A DNA stretch of 64,000 bases, taken from positions 2,046,001 through 2,110,000 of the forward strand of contig LSAX01000004.1 of the NCBI GenBank assembly GCA_001557505.1, read 5' to 3'. A model generated the notes under the pieces. It was not told the DNA's origin and did no database searches. It was given only the letters and a program-made list of their open reading frames with translations. Position numbers and translations under genes: made by a program. How positions within the stretch are numbered: position 1 is the stretch's first letter; every line of letters begins with the position of its first letter. Positions 1 through 11,293 of this stretch are shown here, one piece after another. Source of the DNA: Reticulascus tulasneorum. Lineage: Eukaryota; Ascomycota; Sordariomycetes; Glomerellales; Reticulascaceae.

Positions 1-2006
1 TACTACTAGCCCTATCTACAGGTACTCTGCGCTAGTGGGCTAGTTGAAAACCGTTCGATCTCTTCCGATCCGACCTGATACAGACCGATTTAGTAGTCAT
101 TCCTTAGGGAGCTTTGGTAGGTAGCCAAGGCTGTTCTAAAGGCCCCAATCTCCGTACCACACCGTGCCTAATCCTCACCCAGCCCGGAAATCTAGACATA
201 TATGCATAAACACGTTCCCCAAGTCCTACCAAACTAGCTACCTTAGTTGATCAGTGTCTAAGCTAATAGGATACTTGAGTTTCAAAGCCTTCAGACTTGT
301 TCTACTGGCACTACTCATTGCAGACCGAGCACCGTAGCAGGCTGGTCTGGGCCATTCACTCGCAGGCATCCAAACCAAGCTGCTGGGTACTCCCCTGGGC
401 TCGATCAACATTCCACCGATTACCATCTATGTATGTACGGCAACCTACAGACAACCTAGCAGGTTTGTCTTGTCTCGGCGTCGGGTATATCCACTCTGGC
501 CATCGGCAAATTGCACGTTTGTCTCTGTTTCAAACTGGATTAATCCCCAACCACCACGCGGCTCCGCCAACTCCAGCTAGCTAGAGCACCAAGCTTCGTG
601 GGTGGGATATTTTGGATGAAAGTGGGAGAGCATCCGGACATCATCCGCACAGCAGAAGAACCGGGCCGCCAATCATCTGCACAATCCAATCCAGGCCCGT
701 GATCCACCCCCCGTCTGGAGCAAATCATTGCAGGTGTTTTCTTGCATGCTGCAGCCGCTGCAGGTACCCAGATACGATGCACCGAGTTAATGAAAAATTG
801 GCACCTGATTGTAGGACGGATCCCGCCGCTTGTGCATTAAGCTTCTGGTTCCTGTGTGGTGGGCGAGAAGCCAATTCCCTTTGGTGAATACGAGAATGGA
901 GACAACGAGGGATTGACTGATTGGGAGAGCTGGCCGGCCGGCACCCAGTTCATCCTCGTGCGACCGTGTGTGTGAGTAAGAGATGGTGTGTCCTCTGGAT
1001 ACGCCATCGCTGCAAAGTAATCTTTCTCGTATCGTAATTGCGTGCTCCCGGCCCTTACTTTCACCCACGAGAAACCCAGGGCTCTGATGAGCTCAAACTT
1101 GCCAGAATAGAAACTATCAGTACGGACTACTCCGTAGTAAAAGCAACTATGCGCGTTGGCATTGAGATGACTCTTCCATTTCCTATCCGTGCCATTTGTT
1201 CTTCATCCACAAATCCCCCCCAAAGAAGAAGGACAGGAGACCACCATACGAAGGTGTTGGCTCAGGCACACACTCACGGACCATCCCATCTCATTATCAC
1301 CTCCACCGGCCATCCTGTCATATCGGCCAATGAGTTTCTTGGCCAGGGCCCCTGCCCTGTACTGCGCCGGTAGCTCACGGCATCCTGATTCGCCAATTTG
1401 GTAGGACAGTTGGGCTAGCAGCCTGCTGCTCATATCAAGCGAAATTATTGAATCTTCCAATCTGCGTGTGGCTGCCCGGGATATACCCAAATCCTCCGTC
1501 CACCTCATTTTATCCCCCATCCTTATTATCATTGGCCCTCTCTCCACTTCTCGGTGCATCTTCTGTTTCTCGTTTCTTCTCCCTTTCCTCTCTGCTCCTC
1601 GTCGTCGTTGTTTGTCGTCGCCGCCGTCGCCGCCGCCATGCCATCAACCTACCCGTCGGTCATGAGAATTGACTGATGCAAAGGGGGCAGAAATAAAGGA
1701 TCTCCGACTTTTCTTTCCGAGGAGCGGCCTAAAGAAGGCAGGATAGACACACGAACCTGGATAGAGGAGGATGCGACCTGGGAACAAATCCGGATGATCC
1801 AAAGACGATACGAAGTAATGATGCCGCCGAGAACCGGTTTCGCCGCACCGTCAGTCGAATAGAACCGACTCTACCATCATCAATCCCAATCGAGACCGTT
1901 AGGACTAAACTATCCGGTTAATATTCTGGCGACACTCACTACGATTCAAGCAAGACCACTCACTCACTTACGTAGCAGCTCCGCAGCTGCTCATCCCGCA
2001 CTCGCA
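1..2006. other. Intergenic region, left edge
   Basis: I see no recognisable gene here. Open frames on both strands are short and lack family resemblance. From about 1500 to 1640 the plus strand becomes pyrimidine-rich, and it ends in a GTC/GCC triplet run at 1601-1637. CT-rich tracts of this kind are usual in promoters and leaders of filamentous fungi, so this part probably belongs to the gene starting at 2007. Confidence 0.6.
1601..1637 (+). repeat. GTC/GCC triplet-rich tract
   Basis: This is an imperfect run of GTC, CGC and GCC triplets that directly follows a CT-rich stretch. It lies about 370 bp upstream of the first ATG of the membrane-protein gene and is probably in its leader or promoter. 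It is low-complexity sequence, not a gene. Confidence 0.6.
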
Positions 2007-3482
2007 ATGACTCAATCACCCCGCGCGCCTTCACTCCCTCAGGCCCGCAATAATCACAATCATTTACATTTACACAATCGTGGCCATTCTCATGAAACCA
2101 CCCATCACCAGCCACGGCAGCTCCTCGACGAACTGGATTCTCTCGTTACTCAAGTCATACAAACCGTCTCGCTCGTTCAGATCGTAGACTCTGCTGGTCT
2201 CCCAATAGAGATCCAGACCTTTTACGCACCGCCGGCCACCGTGGTCGTCGATCCGGCGTCCGGCCTCTCTGTCGACATTTCAGTGCTGGATTCTACTTCG
2301 ACTCTTCCCACGCCGGAACCGATCCCCGATATTCTTACCGATGATACGGCACAATCGACGACTCCTCCGGCGACGGACGCTGCAGTAGAAACTCTTACAA
2401 GTCAAGACTCGCTCTTGACGTCCGCTCCTTCATCCGCATCCGTGCCGTTCCCTACATTGAGCGCAGCTTTCAATGGAACAAATCGTAAGTCGCCACTCCG
2501 GTCGTTGTGCGCCTGGCCATGCTAACCAAAGAACCCAGCTTTCTTTAACTCGTCGCTCCCTACCAACAGTTCTTTGCTTCGCGCATTCAACGGGTCAGAA
2601 CCGACGACTGTTTCTTCGACGTCTCCAACGCTGCTGCTGACGTCTACCACTGATTTCATCACCTCCACTGTTTTCACAAGTACTGCGTCACTAGACTTGG
2701 CGGGGCCCACGCCAGCGGACGGCGCGGGCGGTGCCACCGGCGCTGCAGGAGGCGAAGGCTCTGCAAGCCCCAGTCAGACCGCCATTGCTGCCTCGACGGA
2801 ATCCGATCCCCCCACACCAACCGGCACTGTAGTAGGAAGCGTGGTGGGCAGCGTAGCAGGTGCTGCTATTCTCGTATTCCTCGTGCTCTTCGCATTGAAA
2901 TGGAAGAAACGCCAGAGCGGCCGACTACTGCTTGTGGACGACCCCCAAGCAGGTTCTCGAGGTCTCTTCTCTCGAGGCGGAGTTCCTGATGGCAATGGAA
3001 GTGGCAGTGGCGGCATGGTTCAACGGTCTCTTACCTTTGGTGTCCCTGCGGCTCTGGCGGCTCTAGCTGGTTCTAAACGGTACTCGCGGCCGAACTCGCA
3101 ACCGGCCGAGACTGGTGAAAGGGGATTCTACAGAGTCTCGGGCAAGAAGTTGCCCTCCGTCCTCCAAAGTGGCGGGGATGGGTATACGGATCCCCGAGAA
3201 AGCGTCCTGAGCAACGAATCGGTATATTACCGCGACTCTCAAGCATTTTTCGAGCCCGCTACTGCAAGCTCTCCCCGATTGGCCGTTGGGTCCCCTATGC
3301 GGCCTGTGAGCGGCATCCCGATCATGAGGTCGGGGCCGGCTCGAACACCAGTAACGGAATCGGCAGGATTCTTTGACACACTACCGCCCTTGGATTTCCC
3401 GCCCCGGGACCCTATTGGCCGGTCACTTACTTCTCAAGATGGATCTCGGGACTCGAACTCCAGATTCACAGAGCACATGTGA
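2007..3482 (+). CDS. Single-pass membrane protein with Ser/Thr-rich ectodomain and conserved-looking cytoplasmic tail
   Basis: Two exons, 2007-2484 and 2539-3482, encode 473 aa. The 54-nt intron has a GTAAGT donor, a GCTAAC branch site and a CAG acceptor, and the reading frame is kept. The first ~255 residues are rich in Ser, Thr, Pro and Ala, as in heavily O-glycosylated fungal surface proteins. One hydrophobic segment (about residues 262-284, AAILVFLVLFALKWKKR) ends in a basic stop-transfer cluster, which predicts a cytoplasmic C-terminus. The tail has ordered-looking motifs (GFYRVSGKKLPSVL, GSPMRPVSG, SGPARTP, GRSLTSQDGSR). The layout recalls cell-wall sensors, but there is no WSC cysteine domain and no obvious N-terminal signal peptide, so membrane insertion would use the internal segment or an undetected upstream exon. 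The family is not recognised by name, and the sensor role is only a guess. Confidence 0.8.
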
Positions 3483-6400
3483 TCGGGCCGGGGCCCGAGT
3501 CGTGCAGACATTCTTTACAAGAAACTCATTGTACATTTGTTACATTTTACATTACCACAATAATTTCTAGTACCTTAACATGGTACCATCCTGTTCGAGA
3601 CGGGCATAGGATTTGGCGTTTTACTTGGCATGTCTGGATACCCGAACGGTTCCCAGCATGGCGGAACCGAGAAGGATGGCCGAGGGATATCAATTAAAGC
3701 GTTCTGTTAGGCTGGTCGGACCGCACCTGGGACGGGCAACGGAGTCTTGGAGACGAACTCCTGCTTGTATATAAGCTCTTAGAGATACCTAGCATAGTTT
3801 GCCCCACTGGCGAATGAATGGCATTGAGTATCAAGACAGATTCGATCGTCCCGTGAAATGCTCGCGAATCAAAACGCTGCCCTCACCTCTATCCAAGTCG
3901 TCAAGCCCGGGTCTGAGGGAGGGCTATCAATCGGCATCTAGTGCAAATCAGTAATTCGGGTGACGTGTTTGACATGCTGATGATCATGGCATTGGATACC
4001 AGAAGCTCCCAGCTTGAACAGGCACACTGGATGGCAATCACCCTAACGGGCAATGTTCTAGAAGTGTATTCCAGGCACCCATAGTTGGCCCACAAGACTG
4101 TTAATAATGATCATCAAAAGCCGGGGACTACGGAGGCACCTGAAGCATGGAGCCCGAATAAGTGACGAGCGAAGGGATCTATATGTTCGACTTTATATCG
4201 CCCTCGCATTGGTCAACGATCTTGGCGCAAGGCGTTGAACAATGGCACTCCTTCGTGGCGGCCTCCCACCCCACGAAGTACGGGATTCGTAATCCATTTC
4301 GCATCTGATTGCCGAAAATCAAAGATCCGTAGAGCCTCAGATCTTTGGCGGAGCCGGTTCGTTGGATGCGATTGCTGTCTTGAGACGCACATGAAACCTG
4401 CGGAGGGTCGACTCTAGCTTCCCACCGCCCAGAGAGTCCCCACAACCGACCGCGCTTGGACGCCAGAATGACAAATTGCCGGCTTCTACGGATGCACACC
4501 AACTCACGGCGAAGAGAGAGCCCTTTCCTTCCGAGTAATATGTGAACCTGCACAGCCCCACGGGTGTGACATCGGTCATGTGTTTATCGACGCTCTTCGT
4601 CCCATCTGCACGGTGGATGAAACATGAAGGTGTGTTTCCGGGCGTGGGCCAGGGGTGGGGGCAGGCTGGATGGGCTGTGACGGACTTGCGGACTTGGCTC
4701 TGATTCGCAGGCGCGGCTTATATCTGTGCGGTTATACGTGGTGCCCGTTCAGTTTGTTTGCAAGCCGTACGTGCTCCGGCCCAACTTGAAGAAGATTAGG
4801 GAGCTAGAAACGGTGCTTGCTGCGTAGCAGATCAATGTCAGAGGCGCACTGGAGTGCGTCAAGGCCATCCAACACCGTTGCCAGAATGGGCGGGCTTCAG
4901 CTCCTGACGCCCGAAGTGGCATGTCTTCGATTAATATAGAAGTTCAACCTCAGCCATTGCTTGAGGAGGAGGAGAGACGACTGCGCCTGAGATTACACTG
5001 CCCACGCCGGTTGCAAGATATTTTTGGGGATTACACGCGTGACAACGCCCGAGTACTCTTTCTACATGACTCTATAAGTCAAAATCATGATTGCGGATGG
5101 TTTAGAGTGTCCCTCATCTCAACTCGGCAGATCGTACGCGTTGCACGTATATGCTTCCCGCGGACCCCGTCGCTGAGCTGTGGGAGAAACACACAGAACC
5201 AGGCAACCCTGGTCCTAGAGCACATCATAAGCTTTGGGATGAATCACCGCGGCCCCTGGAAGCACTAGAAGACCTGCATTGCGACACTGATTTGCGCCCC
5301 CTGATGGATATTGGTGGCAGACCTCGTCGTCGGGTACGCTGGGTTTGGGTGCCAGCGCAGCGCACTCGATTAGGATGCTGCTTTCGGGCGGGACACCGCT
5401 AGACGTGTGGCCGGGTCGGGGAGAAACTGGTACTGGACGGGTGAACCTGAATGTGAAATGCTAGTCTGACAGCTTTGTTGATCCATGTGTAGGCGGGAGA
5501 AGCTAGCAATTCGGATCCGCTCGAGTACGAGTACGAAAATTATACGCACTTCGGAATGGAGTGTATCCATCATGCGCCTCCTCCTAAGTAAGAGGCGTAG
5601 AGTTCTATTCAAGGCAGAGGCCTCTCTATGAGTTTTCTCTCACGTCATTCACAACAAGACTGGATGGATTGAGGGGAGTCGTTCTTCTGGCATCGGGCGG
5701 CGACGGCTATTCCGAGCTCAAAGCATTGTCTCACGGGCTTGCTTGCATCGCGCCGAGTGCGAAATCCCATGCCCTGTGTGGGTGCTAGCGGAGTGTAAAA
5801 CACATCAGATGCTGGCACCAACCCGCGTCCCAGATGCTGACGAGAGTTACTCCGTACGCCATATAGGGTTATGTAGGAATGAAAACACGTGGGAAGCTAT
5901 GCACTGCAGATTGTGATGCATGGTCCAGCTGCCAGGATGGTCTGATTCGCTCGGAGGGTTTTTTTGCTCACTCTTTTTACGTTCGAGCCGTCTGTTGTCA
6001 AAGCCGCATGGAGGTTGAATGAATATAATAAGGGTATTTTTGGGTTCGCGCAGAGATCCCGAAGACCTGGAGGGGATTTAGTCTTAAGTCCGACCCCGCT
6101 ACGATGTACCATCACGATATTCTTCAGTCTGCTTGCGTGGGTGACTGGACGTACGTTTACTACTGTCAGCTCTCATGTTCAACAGGGTATTAACCAGGTA
6201 GTTGGTTGATGCCATAGGCGCTTGAACCGGCGATTCTACATGTCTGCCGTACGTGAGCATTCGCCAGATATGGTCTTTGACTCTGTTGTGTATATATACT
6301 TGGCTTGTACAGATTGCTTGGTGCAAAGAAGGAGAAGAAAAGGCCTCAAGTGAGAATCTCGAGACAACAGCGGTTGGCTTATTCTCTCTCTGTAGGGCTT

Positions 6401-7479
6401 GGCGGCCCAGGGGTCAAGTTTACAGGGGCTTTTCGACCCCTCAGAAGTTCCATCCAAAGGGTCCTGGGTGTGTTCCGCACTGCAGGACCTGATCCCCGTT
6501 GCGCCCCGAGGTTAAGTTCCCGCGCCTTCGACAACCCCCAAAGCTCAACCTCAGTGATGGGGTTTCTTATGTAGTATTATATTATACGTGTCCATGTACC
6601 GATTAGATTGGTCTGGGGGGGGTGGCACCTACATACATACAGTACATGCTGCCCCCAATCCTAGTGATCCAACCACCATCCATCCAAGCAAAACGCAGTG
6701 AGAGGGGACCTCGATTGCAACCCCCTCGGTGGAAAATCTGTAACGGGCTGCCTGCACGGCAAATTGTTACCTACCTTAGCTACCCACCTGCGCTCAGGTA
6801 CCTACCCTGCCCACCTACCCCGGTAAGTACCGCCCCGGTTCGGGAGCCATACTCTGGGTACTTAGAATCCATTAAACCCCGAAGGGACCGGCCGCCTCAG
6901 CGTCATGACCGCTATACGTTCCTGCCGCCCTTCCATCGTCGTTGTCCGTCCCATCAATTTTCCCCCTTCCCATTAATTCTGATACCTCTGCCGCACGGTA
7001 CCTCCTCGAACCTCTTTGAATCGCCTCACTTGCTCTCCCTCAACATTTTCTTTTCCCTCAGCTGCGGCCAGACGCTCTTGTTGCCAATCTTGCGATAATC
7101 CATCTACCTAATACGTACCAGTCCAAAAGTTCAGGACAGAAAATCCGTCTCTCGACAATTCTGACAGCAGATATCCACCTTTCGTCCTCAGCTCGGCGTT
7201 TAGTCAACGACTCAGCCACTGCTTACCGAGCGAATAGTACACCAAAGCCCAAACGGCGTGATACAGATGCAACTCCGCCGATAATAATAGCCACCTCCCA
7301 CCACCCACCACAAACTGCCCTATTTGCATGCCAACAACCCATTGTCGAATCTTTGCGCAAAGGACCGGTCCATCGCAGTTACATTTGGGAATCTCCCCAC
7401 TTCCACATCCACCCGACTCCATCTGTTGAGCATCCGAGTCAGCCGTCCAAAGATACCGAAGGGGTTCCCTCTGCCCACC
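3483..7479. other. Intergenic region
   Basis: This 4-kb stretch has no gene I can support. The open frames at 4179-4553 (-), 4921-5268 (+) and 6622-7098 (+) look like chance frames without domains. The last ~800 bp contain ACCTACC/GGTACC-type clusters (around 6765-6860) and CT-rich sequence, fitting the promoter and leader of the Zn2Cys6 gene. A 33-codon upstream ORF lies at 7328-7429, ahead of that gene's start. Confidence 0.5.
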
Positions 7480-10421
7480 ATGGACCACATGCAGTTCCAA
7501 ATGTCGCAAATGGCGCCGCCGTTGATGAACCAGCCGCCACAAATCTTCGGGGCTTACACAGCTGATGGGCTTCCTGTCCAGCATCTGCCGCCGGAGTTGG
7601 CAGCCCAAATGTTCGGCGACCCGTCTACTTTGCTCGACGAAGCAAATGAGGCCAAGCGGAGGAGGATCGCAAGGGTAAGCTGCTCTGTGCCCGCGGTGAC
7701 TGTTTGGATGTCTGTAGCGTTTGGTGAGCTGACCTCTGCTCTGTTTGTAGGCTTGCGATATGTGCAGGAAGAAGAAGATTAAGTGCGACGGCAAGATGCC
7801 CTCTTGCTCACATTGCCAAAACTACAAGACCGATTGTGTCTTCACCCAAGTCGAGAAGAAGCGCAATCCGCCAAAAGGGTAAGTAGAAATCCCACAAAGC
7901 CCACCTTCTGGTCGCGTGCGACTGACGGAGGTATGCAGCGCGAAATATATCGAGGGCCTTGAAAACCGCCTCGGTAGGATGGAAAGTCTGTTGCGCTTAT
8001 CTGGTACGTGGATTTGACAAAAGTCGGCCATGAGCTTCGACAAAACTGACCACCTTGATAGGCCTCCTCGGCGAAGATGACAATGGCGCAACAGATCTCG
8101 GGATGCTGGAGAGGCGCCTTGCAGAGAAGCACCAACAATCGAGACAAACTTCCCAAGCTGTTTCGAACCCTACATCACCATCGCAGGCCACCTCCGGACA
8201 GAATGATGGCGTATCGACGCCGCAGAGCGCATTGACATCCCCTGAGCCGGGCAAAGATACAAAGGATGGGGAGAAACGCAATTCTCATACACCAGAGAAG
8301 CAAGAGGAGGAGGAGGTGGAGGCCCTATCGGAAATGATGTGCTCTTTGGTGACGAACCAGAGTGGAGAGACGAGATATATTGGCTCGTCGTCAGGCTTCT
8401 CCATCTTTTCCCCCAAGGGCATTCAATGGGTCAACGAAAAAACCGGCGACAACTCGTTCCAGGAAATGATCTCGGAGGTGTCTATTGACGATCACAAGTG
8501 GACTAACTGGAAGCCTGAGATCTTCGGTGACCTCTTTGAGCGACGGGTTTTCCGCCCCTTGCCCCCTAAACATGAGGCCATGTCCTTGTTGAAGGATTAC
8601 TTCGAGAACTTCAACTGCATGTTTCCCTTGTTTCATCAGCCTACTTTTATGCACCTCGTCGAACGGCAGTACTCAAATGACCCTTACGAAGGTTCCGGCT
8701 GGTGGGCGAGTTTGAACTGCGCGTTGGCCTTCGCTCATCGGCTTCGGGTAATGAGCAATCTTGTGTCGCAGGATGAAGACCAAAAAGCCTGGGGTTATTT
8801 GAAGAATGCGATGGGAGTCTTCCCGGAATTGACCATGCGAAATACCGATCTGTTGAGTGTTCAGGCTTTGCTGGGCATGGCACTCTTCATGCAGGGAACC
8901 CCTAACCCGCAACCGTCTTTCCTTCTCATCGCCGCTGCCATCAGGCTTTCGCATAGCATTGGTCTTCACAAGCGCGGCACGGGCTTCAATTTGAATCCAA
9001 TCGAGATCGAGCAGCGGAAGAGAGTTTTCTGGATTGCCTACATGCTGGACAAGGACTTGTGCCTCCGATCTGGACGACCGCCCGCGCAGGATGACGACGA
9101 CATGAACGTCGAGCTTCCAGACGCCGACCCGGAGGACAACATTGGCAACATTCCATTGGCCGATGGTAAGGGCAAGATGAACCTATTCAGAGTAATGTGC
9201 GAGTTTACGACTATCGAGAGCAAAGTCTACAACCGGCTGTATTCGACCAAAGCCACCAAGCAATCAGATGGAGAACTTCTCAACACGATTGGAGAGCTGG
9301 ACCAGGAACTCGAGGAATGGAAGGACAGCATCCCTATCGATTTCCGACCCGAACATGAGATCAAGGCATCTCATACGCCGTTGATTCTCCACGTGGTTAT
9401 GCTCCATCTCACATACTACAACTGCTTAACGACAATTCATCGTATGTCGGTGCACCATGGTTACTGGACAAGTCGGCTGTCGAACTATGCAATCCAAGGT
9501 CTGAACGCGAAGCCTCTGAACCCGCGAGTCTTTTCGTCCGCGGCTCTCTGCACCGCCGCTGCCAGAGCCTCTATTTCGCTGCTCAAGTATATTCCGCAAG
9601 GCGACTTGGACTGTGTTTGGTAAGTTCCGCTGATTCGGACTGTAAATCTTTCCGTACCTGAATTCTAATGGTGACACAGGTTGATCTTGTACTTCCCGGT
9701 TTCCGCGTTGATGACTTTGTTCGGAAACATTTTGCAAAATCCTCTGGATCCACGAGCTAGATCCGATGCGAGACTGATGACCACGGTCGTCACCTTCCTT
9801 TCGATGTTGGGCCAAGAGGCTGAGACCGGCGGTGTGCACCGCATGCTTGGAGTTTGCTCCGAGTTTGAAAGAATTGCGAAGCTGGTGATTGAGAAAGCTG
9901 AAAAGGAGCAGTCCTCGCGAAGAAAGAGGAAGAGCCACGACGCCCCTCACAAGTCTGCGGCAAGCACCCCTGCGGCGTCATCACAGACCCCGAGGCCCGT
10001 GGCGGCATCAACGCCGACCCCGCAAACCGTCACACTTAGCAACAAGAACTCAATGTCGAACGGACAACAATTGTCGCCCAGATTCAACGGGGAGGCGAAT
10101 AGAAATGGCGGCGCTTACAGCCCCATGGCCATGAATATGAACGAGCCCTCGCCCGCGCTGCAATCGGCGGGCTGGCCGCAAGAATTCTCGATACCTACCC
10201 AGGCCGACTACGGCTCCTTTGCTGATATGACTGGCTTTGGGCCCAATGGATTACGGTCACCACCAATGAACATGGGCGCACCGTTCCAACAACCGCTCTT
10301 GCCGCAGGACCTGTTCTCTTTGCCAATGACTTTGGATTGGGACTGGGCAGAAATGAGCGGAGGTGCATACCCTAGCGTTGAAAACGGCAACATAGGTGAT
10401 GGGCAACGCTCATCCAGATGA
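7480..10421 (+). CDS. Zn2Cys6 fungal-specific transcription factor
   Basis: Five exons (7480-7674, 7751-7878, 7939-8003, 8062-9619, 9680-10421) encode 895 aa. Introns are 76, 60, 58 and 60 nt with GTAAG/GTACG donors, and the frame closes throughout. The DNA-binding domain at residues 67-94 has exact CX2CX6CX6CX2CX6C spacing ([11 protein letters not shown] begins it), preceded by a basic KRRR patch. A proline-containing linker (NPPKGAKYIEGL) leads into a short coiled coil at about 110-128, the usual dimerisation element. The fungal-specific middle homology region spans roughly residues 310-560. The C-terminus is rich in Ser, Pro, Asn and Gln with a KRKS patch. The start is the first in-frame ATG and has a good context (CCACCATGG). 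A nuclear DNA-binding regulator is certain; its targets and subfamily are not recognised. Its DNA-binding and middle regions do not look like XlnR or AmyR. Confidence 0.93.
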
Positions 10422-11293
10422 GCAGGATCTTGAAACTGCGATGGTTGGGGGCATCTGTGGGTAATGGAAAGGGTCAAAAATTGCATTTCACGGTTCAAGG
10501 CGGAATGATATAATGAGGCGTTGCGCGACATGTATTATTTGGTTTGCCAAAGGGAGTTCTCTTGTCGGTTACTCGTGATCTGGTCATTGGGGAGCATATC
10601 AGTGTCACACCTATCGGGATGGGATGATGAATGGTTTGATGGTTTTCTGATACGAACTGAGTGTACTACTCGTAACTTGACCTTTCTTCTCAACACTGGT
10701 ACATGATGCTTGACTCGTGCAGTATTCCCGTATTTTCCGCATATTGAGTGCTCCTTGCTGCCAAGGTTCTCCAAATTTCGATTATTGTCTCTCTATGATA
10801 AAAGACTCTCGCTTTAAAGGTCACAAACGCTGCTTAGCACAGCCAGTGAAAGACGGGGTTTTCTTGAAGGTAACCCCCCTGATTGAAAGGTTGTAATATG
10901 TACTCTCGCAGTGGTGATCCAATCCTATAATTTTATCTAATACGTACCTGTATTACCTGGTGCTTGGGGAAGGTCACGTGCGACAGCCCGCTTGGAGCAC
11001 TTTTCCATCGGGCTAGCTCCGGATGAACTCATCATCGGAATGTCTACCTCGAAATTGATTCCACCGAGATCCATCACCGACCATTTCAAGAGCAGTGCGT
11101 TCTGATCTACCAAAGGTCGCCGTACTCTCGGTGTATGCCGGATCTTGATTGGCATTGATCTTTCAATTTACGCATTTTCGGCACTCTGAAACAAGGTCTC
11201 GATGAGATAGGTAGCTCCTGGGCTAGCAACAAAATCCGCAACTCGCCCCCCGACTCCGGTCATTCCGTCCTGTTCCTCCAAACTCCCTCAATC
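10422..11293. other. Intergenic region between the Zn2Cys6 gene and the m-AAA protease gene
   Basis: This 872-bp spacer between two plus-strand genes must hold the first gene's 3' UTR and the second gene's promoter. I see no coding features and no recognisable regulatory motif. The leader just before 11294 is CT-rich (TCCGTCCTGTTCCTCC), as is typical. Confidence 0.6.
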
